From SAR92 clade bacterium (GTDB lineage: Bacteria > Pseudomonadota > Gammaproteobacteria > Pseudomonadales > Porticoccaceae), in assembly GCA_018607545.1 (NCBI GenBank), contig JABBBF010000183.1, positions 1 through 7,029 of the forward strand: a stretch of DNA of 7,029 bases. The letters are read 5' to 3'. Numbering within the stretch: the stretch's first letter is position 1; each line of letters starts with the position of its first letter. A program made the translations under genes and the position numbers. Below are positions 1-6,603 of the stretch, piece by piece. The notes under the pieces were generated by a model. The model was not told where the DNA came from. It saw nothing but the letters and a program-made list of their open reading frames with translations, and ran no database searches.

Positions 1-1094
1 ACAAACCCCTGCTCAACCAAATAACCCAAATACCCCTTAATGGTTTCCCGGTTGATTCTGCTGCACTGAACATCGGCGTTGTACAGGGTGTCGAGCATCG
101 GCAAGTAGCCTTCATCAAAATCAAACTCCTCCGAGAAGCAACTCTCCTGAGGAGTCGACGGCTCATCTATATAGAGGCCAGTCAAGGTTTCAAGGATGCT
201 TGAGTCAGGGTTTTTACTGGCTTGTTGAGTGAGTCTGTTCTGCCATTGGTCTAGGGGAATAACATCAATTCGATAACCAAACTCGACTAGGGCGGCAATT
301 AACTCACTCCAGTCCATTGGTTGTGGGCTGACAATGTCAAAGTGCTGGTTCAAGTGATTGGAGTGCTTGCACAGTGTGACTATGGCTTTGGCGACAAAGT
401 CCACTGGGGTCAGGGTGGGTGAGCAAATTAGCGCTAATCCGGTGCTGTTGGGTATGGCGTTTAGTTCGATACAGCCTTTAATCAAAAGACAGATACGGTC
501 GTGAGTGTTGGAGGCGCCATATTGGTCGCCGCTCACCATTCCCAGGCGATGCACGGATATAGGTATACCTTTGTCGCTGGCTAGGTCGATCATTTTTTCC
601 GCGGCATATTTACTCAGGGCGTAGCCATAGTCATCGCCGTTGGAGAGTCGCGCAAAATCATCTTCGCTGACGCTGTCGGTGTTGAGTATCGAGATATGGT
701 GTACTGATTTTATTTTCTCGGTGGTAGCTAGACGCAGCACCTCGCGGGTGCCATCCACATTGGCGGCTTTTAATATGTCGTAGGGGTAGACATGGTTGAC
801 CCAGGCGCCGCTGTGAATAATGCTGTCGACGTTTTTTGCCAGAGAATTAAAGTCGGTGTCAGGCAAGCCAAGGCGTGGCTGGGAAAGATCACCGAGGACA
901 GTGTTAATACGATCGCCGAATGGGTCCTGATAGAGATTGTATTGGTCGAGTGTTTGACGGATTCGCGCGGCTCCTTGGTTCACTGAGTCGGCGCGGATTA
1001 AACAGAAAATCTGTGCGTCGGTTTGGCAGAGCAGCTCTTTGAGTAAAAAGGCACCGACGAATCCACTGCAGCCGGTTAGCAGGATAGCGCTGGG
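1..1094 (-). other. Terminal thioester reductase (R/TD) domain, partial at edge
   Basis: Residues about 1118 to beyond 1481. This is an extended short-chain dehydrogenase fold: Gly-rich NADPH loop GCSGFVGA (1125-1132), VNHVYPYDILKAANVDGT as a helix-strand segment, and Tyr1275/Lys1279 in YALSK. In this family the carrier-bound thioester is reduced to an aldehyde (two electrons) or alcohol (four electrons). The segment that usually reads VST, with the catalytic Thr, reads H-I-S-I here (Ser1252-Ile1253), which may be a departure from the Thr-Tyr-Lys set. Confidence 0.88.
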
Positions 1095-4000
1095 ATTGCG
1101 TATAGAACCCCAGGGCAAATCATTAAGTTGGATACTGTTGCCTAAGGCGATCTCGTTAAGCAGTTTGCCAATGCGCATCTTAGGCTTAGTGTTGATCTTT
1201 ATGGATTGGCCTAGGCGGGCAATGGTGCGCTGCTCGAAGACCTGTTTAGCGGTCAGTTCTAAACCCCGTTTGTGACACAGAGAGAGCATGCGCATCACTG
1301 AAATGGAATTGCCGCCAAGCTCGAAAAAGTCGTGCTCAGTACTGATATGGTTTTCTGGCAGGGCCAGAATCGTGGCCCAGATTGCCACCAGTTTCTCTTC
1401 AATGGGATTGTTTGGTGCGCAGTATTGGCTCGGTTGCAGGGCGTTGAGGTCTGGCTTGGGAAGGGCTTTTCGGTCAACTTTCCCGCTGTTATTGAGTGGC
1501 AGTTTGTCGAGAGTAATAAACAGCGAGGGAACCATGTAGTGGGGCAGTATTGCCTGCAGTTCGCTACGCAATAGTTGACTGTCTATGGCTATATCTTTTT
1601 GCCCGGCGACATAGGCCGTGAGAAAATGGTTGCTGCCACTGTTGTCGCGACTGTGGGTAAGTACCACGGATTCACGGACCTGGGGTAGGCTGGTAATGGC
1701 TGCTTCCACTTCCCCCAGTTCAATGCGATAGCCTCTGATTTTTACCTGATCATCAACCCGTCCGCAAAATTCAATCTCGCCAGTGACGGAGTAGCGAGCT
1801 AAATCGCCACTCTTGTACATGCGTTGCCCTGGTGTTTCGCTAAAGGGATCGGGGATAAATTTTTCTGCGCTGAGTGCCGGGCGATCTAAGTAATTACGTG
1901 CCAGTCCGTCGCCGCCAATATGCAGTTCGCCTATAACCCCAATGGGTACAGGCTGGCACCGACGGTTGAGTATATAGGTTGTGGTATTACTGATTGGCCG
2001 TCCGATGGGTACCGACAGATAGTGGGCGCAGCCATTGGTACCCAGTCTGTTGTTGTCGATGGCGTGGTAGGTGGTAAAAGTGGTGTTCTCAGTGGGGCCA
2101 TAGACATTGACAAACTGGGTGTCGGGACAATGGTGGCAGGCTATTTTAATATGTTCGAGGGAGAGGGCCTCGCCGCCAGTAAGTACTAGGGGTGCAGTTT
2201 TTAGGGCTGCAGGGTGCTCGTCGACCAGCATATTAAATAGCGAGGTGGTTAAAAAAACCGTATCTATACGCTGCTCGAGTATGAGCTGCTCTAAGCCTAA
2301 AGGAGACAGTGTTTCATCAGGGTAAAGCACCAATGTGCCGCCGTTAAGAAGCGAACTCCATATTTCAAAGGTGGCAGCGTCGAAGGCGATGGATGAGACA
2401 TGCAAGGTTCGCTTGCTGCTGTGAAGGCGCTGGTACTGATTGTTTTTGCTCAGGCGAACCACGCCTTTGTGAGGTATGCCAACCGCCTTAGGCAATCCGG
2501 TGGAGCCAGAGGTGTAATTGACATAGGCCAGTTGCTCAGGTGTGGATGCGATTGATGGCGTAGTGGATGGCTGGGGTTCGACCTCGTGCCATTGGCTGTC
2601 TAGGCAGAGATAATTAATGCTGGGATTTTCAAAGCCACTGGTATCCAGTCCACTCTCAGTCAACAGCAGTTCAATATGACTGTTGCTGAGTTGGTAGTTA
2701 ACACGTTGAACCGGAGAACTCGGGTCTATGGGGATGTAGTAGCCGCCAGCTTTTAGAATCCCTAGCAGCGCAATAACCATATCCACACCGCGGCGCATAT
2801 AGAGCCCGACAGGGGAGTCCTGGGTAACCCCTTGAGTAATCAAATAGTTGGCTAGCTGATTGGCCAGTGTATTGAGTTGTTGGTAACTGATCTTTTGCTC
2901 GCCGCAGATCAGCGCAATGGTGTTTGGCTGAATGATTGCCTGTTGATCAAAAAGCTGATGAATACAGAGATTGGCTGGGTATTTAACGCGAGTTTTATTC
3001 CAGTCATTGAGAACCGTTGTGCGTTCTTTGCGACTCAGCAGAGGCAGATCCTCTATAGGCTGTTTGGGGTTTCCCACCACAGAGCGGAGCAGTATTTGAA
3101 AGTGCTCTGCCATACGCTTGATGGTTGTCGCATCAAATAGTGCAGTGCTGTATTCAAAGTGCCCTTTGAGTTGGCCGTCAATAATTTCCAGAGACAGGGT
3201 TAGATCAAATTTGGTCACGCCCATGGAGCGTGAGGTGGCTGGCTCTGAGCGCTGCCCAGCGAATATATTGTCTTCCAGTGCAATACTGTCAAATACCAAT
3301 GCCGCTTGAATGGGGTTGGCATCCGCGGCCAGTGCGCCGGTTTTACGCAGGTTGTCGATCAGTAAACCAAAGGGCACAGGGCGTTTGTAGAGGGCATCAT
3401 TGCAACGCGCTTCTAGGTCGCTTAGAAGGTCGCTAAAGAGCATCTGTGGTGTGACTTTTGAGCGCAGCAGAGCGGTCTCGGCGAGGAAGCCGATCAAGTT
3501 ACTAGTGTCTATATTGGGTCGGTTGGCAAAAATCGCTCCGACTACAATATCCTGCTGGCCGCTATAGTGCATAAGCAGGCTTTTATAGGCGGCCATGATG
3601 ACAATAAACGGCGATACACGTTGTTTCCAGCTGGTTGCCAGCAGACCACTGGTGAGCTTTTCCGAGATACCCACAGCTTGCCAAGCGCCAAAATATCCCG
3701 TCGTCGGTTGGCGCGGATAGTCGGTAGGAAGCTCCAGTAGGGGCGGCATATCCTGCAGTTGAGCGGTCCAGTGCTTTACTTGGCGCTGCATCAGGTCGCT
3801 CTGCAGTCGGTCGCTCTCAGCAACGACATAATCAGTCATCTGAAACAGTTTGGCGCTGTCACCAGAATCGGCTTTACGATTGCTGTTGTAGAGTTGATTG
3901 ATCTCTTTTAGCAGTATAACTGCAGCGCGACCATCCATAATAATGTGATGAAATGAACAGAGAAATAACTGCTTATTATCGGGTAGCTGCAGCACGGCGA

Positions 4001-4445
4001 GGCGCAACAATGGCCCCTCAGCAAGATCGTAAAGGGCCTGACCCTGCTCTAGGCAATGATCATTTATCAGTCGCTCTAGCTGCTTTTTAGTGGTGGACAA
4101 ATCGCCGACTTTAATCACCGGAAGTGGCACCGAAAAAGCAGGCATAATTATTTGTTGCAGTTGGTTTTCTGGTGATATTTTAAAGACGGTACGCAGGTTT
4201 TCATGACGTTGAATAACTAGGTCAATAATTTCTTTTAATGCAACAATATCTAATTGCCCACAAACCATTACCTCGAGTTGCTCATTATAGCTGTAGGCGG
4301 GGTTTTGCATTTCACACTGGTACCAAAGGCGCTGTTGGCCACTGGTGGCTGGAGCAAACTTAATCGCGGTTTTAGTCGTTTTATCAATTGCTTTAGTGAT
4401 TAGTTCAGAGGCTATTGCTCTGGTCTGAGTTACTTGATTTTTCAT
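1..4445 (-). CDS. Single-module nonribosomal peptide synthetase, C-A-PCP-reductase (3' end outside window)
   Basis: Activates one amino acid, condenses it with an upstream acyl or aminoacyl donor, and releases the product reductively, probably as an aldehyde. The frame is open from ATG 4445 to the left edge (1481 codons). An in-frame TGA at 4461-4463 leaves this ATG as the only plausible start. C domain, about residues 30-470: TSGQQRLWY at 34-42, HHIIMDG at 166-172, IGFLAET at 318-324. A domain, about 490-1000: TSGSTGLPK from 645, FDAATFEIW with Asp689, YGPTEN, then NNSGKVDR with Lys989. Carrier domain: DFFELGGNSI with phosphopantetheine Ser1047. Reductase from about 1118: LLTGCSGFVGAFLL (Gly1125-Ala1132, NADPH loop) and YALSK at 1275-1279. 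The reductase is nearly full length at the edge, so only a short C-terminus should be missing. There is no first A-T pair, so the first substrate must arrive in trans, plausibly from the divergent ligase/carrier pair. Confidence 0.95.
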   Translation of the reverse strand, partial: MKNQVTQTRAIASELITKAIDKTTKTAIKFAPATSGQQRLWYQCEMQNPAYSYNEQLEVMVCGQLDIVALKEIIDLVIQRHENLRTVFKISPENQLQQIIMPAFSVPLPVIKVGDLSTTKKQLERLINDHCLEQGQALYDLAEGPLLRLAVLQLPDNKQLFLCSFHHIIMDGRAAVILLKEINQLYNSNRKADSGDSAKLFQMTDYVVAESDRLQSDLMQRQVKHWTAQLQDMPPLLELPTDYPRQPTTGYFGAWQAVGISEKLTSGLLATSWKQRVSPFIVIMAAYKSLLMHYSGQQDIVVGAIFANRPNIDTSNLIGFLAETALLRSKVTPQMLFSDLLSDLEARCNDALYKRPVPFGLLIDNLRKTGALAADANPIQAALVFDSIALEDNIFAGQRSEPATSRSMGVTKFDLTLSLEIIDGQLKGHFEYSTALFDATTIKRMAEHFQILLRSVVGNPKQPIEDLPLLSRKERTTVLNDWNKTRVKYPANLCIHQLFDQQAIIQPNTIALICGEQKISYQQLNTLANQLANYLITQGVTQDSPVGLYMRRGVDMVIALLGILKAGGYYIPIDPSSPVQRVNYQLSNSHIELLLTESGLDTSGFENPSINYLCLDSQWHEVEPQPSTTPSIASTPEQLAYVNYTSGSTGLPKAVGIPHKGVVRLSKNNQYQRLHSSKRTLHVSSIAFDAATFEIWSSLLNGGTLVLYPDETLSPLGLEQLILEQRIDTVFLTTSLFNMLVDEHPAALKTAPLVLTGGEALSLEHIKIACHHCPDTQFVNVYGPTENTTFTTYHAIDNNRLGTNGCAHYLSVPIGRPISNTTTYILNRRCQPVPIGVIGELHIGGDGLARNYLDRPALSAEKFIPDPFSETPGQRMYKSGDLARYSVTGEIEFCGRVDDQVKIRGYRIELGEVEAAITSLPQVRESVVLTHSRDNSGSNHFLTAYVAGQKDIAIDSQLLRSELQAILPHYMVPSLFITLDKLPLNNSGKVDRKALPKPDLNALQPSQYCAPNNPIEEKLVAIWATILALPENHISTEHDFFELGGNSISVMRMLSLCHKRGLELTAKQVFEQRTIARLGQSIKINTKPKMRIGKLLNEIALGNSIQLNDLPWGSIRNPSAILLTGCSGFVGAFLLKELLCQTDAQIFCLIRADSVNQGAARIRQTLDQYNLYQDPFGDRINTVLGDLSQPRLGLPDTDFNSLAKNVDSIIHSGAWVNHVYPYDILKAANVDGTREVLRLATTEKIKSVHHISILNTDSVSEDDFARLSNGDDYGYALSKYAAEKMIDLASDKGIPISVHRLGMVSGDQYGASNTHDRICLLIKGCIELNAIPNSTGLALICSPTLTPVDFVAKAIVTLCKHSNHLNQHFDIVSPQPMDWSELIAALVEFGYRIDVIPLDQWQNRLTQQASKNPDSSILETLTGLYIDEPSTPQESCFSEEFDFDEGYLPMLDTLYNADVQCSRINRETIKGYLGYLVEQGF
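1440..2980 (-). other. NRPS adenylation domain, predicted branched-chain aliphatic (Ile/Val-type) substrate
   Basis: Residues about 490-1000; boundaries are approximate. Manual alignment to the GrsA pocket gives D-A-F-F-L-G-V-T-F-K: Asp689 in FDAATFEIW, Phe in TVFLTTSLF, Leu and Gly in LVLTGGEAL, Val-Thr-Phe around VYGPTENTTF, and Lys989. From memory this resembles the published isoleucine and valine codes (for example DAFFYGITFK, DAFWIGGTFK). Asp at the first pocket position and the A10 Lys indicate an ordinary alpha-amino acid. The exact side chain is uncertain. Confidence 0.75.
3040..4360 (-). other. NRPS condensation domain
   Basis: Residues about 30-470 of the synthetase; boundaries are approximate. 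The catalytic HHxxxDG motif is intact as HHIIMDG (166-172), with the second His as the general base. The later core motif that usually reads IGFFVNT is IGFLAET (318-324). The His motif is followed by RAAV, not the more common aromatic-Ser pair. Nothing precedes this domain except about 30 residues, so it takes its donor from a separate carrier protein or an acyl thioester. Whether it is of LCL, DCL or starter type cannot be settled by eye. Confidence 0.88.
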
Positions 4446-4667
4446 TTCCTGTCTCTGTTTTCAAACGGTTCGCTGCTGATGTTGGCTGTCACAGAGGCAT
4501 AGTAGGAAACAGATTTTTTACCAACAAACCTTATCTGTAAAATATTTTCAGGTAGGAAGGAAAAATGGGTTAAAAATTTTATTGAAATAAATTCTATATA
4601 TTAATTGTTTAAAGGTTTTCTATTCATAAAATTAATTCTCATACCGACCCTAAAGGAAGAGAAGTTT
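4446..4667. promoter_or_regulatory. Divergent intergenic control region
   Basis: These 222 bp separate the start codons of the NRPS (minus) and the ligase operon (plus), so both promoters should lie here. For the minus strand, TTGTTG (plus 4522-4527) and TACTAT (plus 4499-4504) are separated by 17 bp. For the plus strand, TTGTTT (4605-4610) and TAAAAT (4627-4632) are separated by 16 bp. Both are weak matches. The part from about 4560 to 4645 is strikingly AT-rich. A 6-bp inverted repeat and a 7-bp direct repeat also sit here. The general role is secure from gene layout; the exact boxes are guesses. Confidence 0.6.
4509..4538. repeat. Inverted repeat ACAGAT-18 bp-ATCTGT, possible operator
   Basis: Perfect 6-bp arms at 4509-4514 and 4533-4538 flank 18 bp. 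They overlap the putative -35 box of the NRPS promoter. This arrangement would suit a dimeric regulator, but arms this short in AT-rich DNA can arise by chance. No regulator gene is present in the window. Confidence 0.3.
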
Positions 4668-6293
4668 GTGAATAATTTAAAGAACTATCTAACACGATCG
4701 GGGGTTATCTATCCCGAAAAAGAAGCCCTCAAGGTAGCGGGCGAATCATTCACCTATAGGAACCTTCACCGCCTAGCTTGTCAATTTGCCGAGGGTTTAA
4801 ATACATTGCAGATAGCGCCTGGATCTAAAGTTGCGCTGTGGCTTCCCAAGTCAGCCGAGGCCTACATTAGTATTTTCGGTAGTGTTGAACACAATTCGGC
4901 GTTTATTCCCCTTGATATATCAACGCCAGCCACCCGAGTGAGTTACATTCTCAATGACTCTGGGGCAGATATGCTGATCTGTCGAGCCTCAGATTACCAA
5001 AAATTGCCTGAGTCAAAACGCTGCTCCCTAAGTCTGGTGATCTTGGTCGGAGAGGCCGGTGAGCATGCTCTTTATCCGGCTGGTCGCTATCTGTATTGGC
5101 AGGATTTTATGGCGGCCGAGACCAGAGGCTGTAATCCAGAAATTATCTCCACTGGTGTTCCTAAGCAGCGCTTCGATGAAGAGAGTATCGCCTATATTTT
5201 CTATACCTCGGGCAGTACCGGCTTGCCTAAGGGAGCGGCGATCAGCCATAGGGCTGCCTGTATATTCGTCGACTGGGCAGTGGACTGCATCGATTTGACC
5301 AGCGCTGATGTGGTGGCCAACCAGGCCTCCCTGAGTTTTGATTTGTCCACCTTTGATCTCTTTGCCACGCTCAGTGCAGGGGCAACCTTAGTTGCTATAC
5401 CTGACTGGCCAATCAGTTCCGGCTATCCATTTGCTCGGTTTATTCAAGAGCAAGGCATTAGCGTCTGGTACTCAGTACCCACAGTGCTTAATAAGATAGC
5501 CGCGTCTCAGCGCAAAAGTCCCTTTAATCTCGATTGCTTGCGCGTGATTATTTTTGCCGGCGAGGCCTTCGCCAAGCAGGATCTAGTGGCCTTTCAATGC
5601 TATGTGAAAGGAGCGAGTCTTTATAACTGGTATGGGGCTACAGAGATTAACTCCTGTATCAGCCATCTTGTGACCGCGGAAAATCTCGCCAGCGACCAAC
5701 CTCTTCCCATAGGAACCGCCTGTCCCTTTGCCCGCATCAAGCTGGTATTTGATGCGGGCAGCTCGGTTGGCGAACTGTTTGTCTCTGGGGCGTCGCTGAT
5801 GACGGGTTATCTTAAGAATGGCAAGATTCGCAAAGATAGCTTTGTTCGCGGGCTTGATAAAGAGGATCTCTACTATGCCACTGGGGATCTAGTGCGTGAA
5901 GAAAATGGTCTGCTGTTCTATCACAGCAGGCGCGACCATATGATCAAACATAAGGGTTACCGCATTGAGTTGGCAGAGATTGAAAATAATCTTCTCGACC
6001 ATAGTGGTGTAAAAGAGGTTGCTTGCGTTTATGTGGATAAGGCAATTGTCATCTTTGTTGCGCCCCATGCTAGCTGCCTCAATTTGCTTGAATCGAAACT
6101 ACGCCTAAAGCTGGCAGAAAAACTGCCCATCTATATGCGTCCGGATAAATTTTTCATTGTCGACAAATTGCCCAAGTCAGTGCGCGGCAAGGTGGACCGC
6201 CGAAAGTTAGAGGCAGTATATCTAGATTGGCTTGAGCACCCCACAGCTGACCAATACTGTGAGCAGCAAAACACACAGGAGGTGGTGCTATGA
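4668..6293 (+). CDS. Stand-alone amino acid adenylation enzyme (amino acid:[carrier protein] ligase)
   Basis: Predicted cytoplasmic enzyme (541 residues from GTG 4668) that adenylates an amino acid and transfers it to the carrier protein encoded next. The GTG follows AAGGAAGAG (4653-4661) and opens a normal ligase N-terminus. The frame can be extended to TTG 4605, but that start has no ribosome site and adds an unrelated hydrophobic stretch. Motifs: TSGSTGLPKG (180-189), LSFDLSTFDLF (A4), YGATE (A5), YATGDL (402-408, with Asp407), RRDHMIKHKGYRIEL (A8) and catalytic Lys508 in RGKVDRR. The manually read pocket is D-L-F-Y-I-A-W-S-C-K. This is close in style to free-standing prolyl-AMP ligases (PltF/PigI type, DLxYxAxVCK from memory), but Trp and Ser replace usual residues, so the substrate is open. 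The stop overlaps the next start by ATGA, so translation is coupled to the carrier. Confidence 0.9.
   Translation: MNNLKNYLTRSGVIYPEKEALKVAGESFTYRNLHRLACQFAEGLNTLQIAPGSKVALWLPKSAEAYISIFGSVEHNSAFIPLDISTPATRVSYILNDSGADMLICRASDYQKLPESKRCSLSLVILVGEAGEHALYPAGRYLYWQDFMAAETRGCNPEIISTGVPKQRFDEESIAYIFYTSGSTGLPKGAAISHRAACIFVDWAVDCIDLTSADVVANQASLSFDLSTFDLFATLSAGATLVAIPDWPISSGYPFARFIQEQGISVWYSVPTVLNKIAASQRKSPFNLDCLRVIIFAGEAFAKQDLVAFQCYVKGASLYNWYGATEINSCISHLVTAENLASDQPLPIGTACPFARIKLVFDAGSSVGELFVSGASLMTGYLKNGKIRKDSFVRGLDKEDLYYATGDLVREENGLLFYHSRRDHMIKHKGYRIELAEIENNLLDHSGVKEVACVYVDKAIVIFVAPHASCLNLLESKLRLKLAEKLPIYMRPDKFFIVDKLPKSVRGKVDRRKLEAVYLDWLEHPTADQYCEQQNTQEVVL
6277..6282 (+). promoter_or_regulatory. Strong ribosome binding site AGGAGG for the carrier protein
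   Basis: AGGAGG lies 7 bases before ATG 6290, inside the last codons of the ligase gene. Together with the ATGA overlap it indicates translational coupling and high expression of the carrier relative to the ligase. Confidence 0.85.
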
Positions 6294-6556
6294 GCGCAGC
6301 AGAGGTGCCCACCTTAAAAATTATTCGGCAACAGATCTGTGAGTTGCTCGGTACTGAATGCAATAACTTGATCGGCCGCACCACAGTGATCAAAGAGATA
6401 CTGGATTCAATGCTATTTGTCAGCCTATTGGTGCGCGTGGAAAACTATTTCAATATCGAAATTTCTGATGCCACCATCTATGAAAGCGGTCTTATCAGTA
6501 TCGGCGATCTTGTTGACTGTGTTCATGCACAGCAGCTAATCAAGCAAAAGACTTGA
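6290..6556 (+). CDS. Free-standing acyl/peptidyl carrier protein
   Basis: An 88-residue four-helix carrier protein. After phosphopantetheinylation at Ser40 it should hold the aminoacyl thioester made by the upstream ligase. The attachment motif is EILDSMLFVSLLVRVE (36-51), with Ser40 in D-S-M, followed by an acidic NYFNIEISD segment and a helix IGDLVDCVHAQQL. The DSM form and the following helix resemble DltC-type and other small carriers more than the LGG(H/D)S motif of modular NRPS carriers. The partner NRPS carrier in this window has the LGGNS form. The length is typical. The start is fixed by AGGAGG and the ATGA overlap. Its position directly after a stand-alone A enzyme makes it the probable donor for the condensation domain of the divergent NRPS. 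A role as a platform for EctC-like chemistry is also possible. Confidence 0.88.
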   Translation: MSAAEVPTLKIIRQQICELLGTECNNLIGRTTVIKEILDSMLFVSLLVRVENYFNIEISDATIYESGLISIGDLVDCVHAQQLIKQKT

Positions 6557-6592
6557 GTCATTATTTAAACGGTATTTCTATTTTTTTTAAAC

Positions 6593-6597
6593 AGGAG
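6593..6597 (+). promoter_or_regulatory. Ribosome binding site AGGAG that fixes the EctC-like start
   Basis: AGGAG ends 6 bases before ATG 6604. It supports that ATG over the in-frame TTG at 6553, which has no ribosome site and would add 17 residues unlike the family N-terminus. EctC proteins normally begin with MIVR, matched here by MIIR. Confidence 0.85.
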
Positions 6598-6603
6598 CAA
6601 CAT

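Noticed and set aside
1295..2113. Minus-strand open frames at 1295-1477 and 1931-2113
   Set aside because: They are out-of-frame shadows on the same strand as the NRPS, which is intact through both stretches.
792..3436. Plus-strand open frames of 63-89 codons (792-986, 1039-1275, 1288-1539, 1332-1574, 1920-2189, 2107-2325, 2877-3140, 3118-3309, 3230-3436)
   Set aside because: All lie antisense to the continuous NRPS frame, whose domain motifs cover the same bases. They show no recognisable protein features.
4605..4667. Upstream TTG start for the ligase, adding 21 hydrophobic residues that could look like a membrane anchor
   Set aside because: There is no ribosome site before TTG 4605 and the stretch lies in AT-rich promoter-like DNA. 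GTG 4668 has a Shine-Dalgarno site and gives a normal family start.
5028..6393. Open frames 5028-5249 (minus), 5059-5298 (plus) and 6154-6393 (minus)
   Set aside because: They overlap conserved parts of the ligase and carrier genes in other frames and have no ribosome site or family features that I can see.
6581..6588. Run of eight T between the carrier and EctC-like genes as a terminator
   Set aside because: No GC-rich hairpin precedes it, and a ribosome site for the next gene follows immediately.
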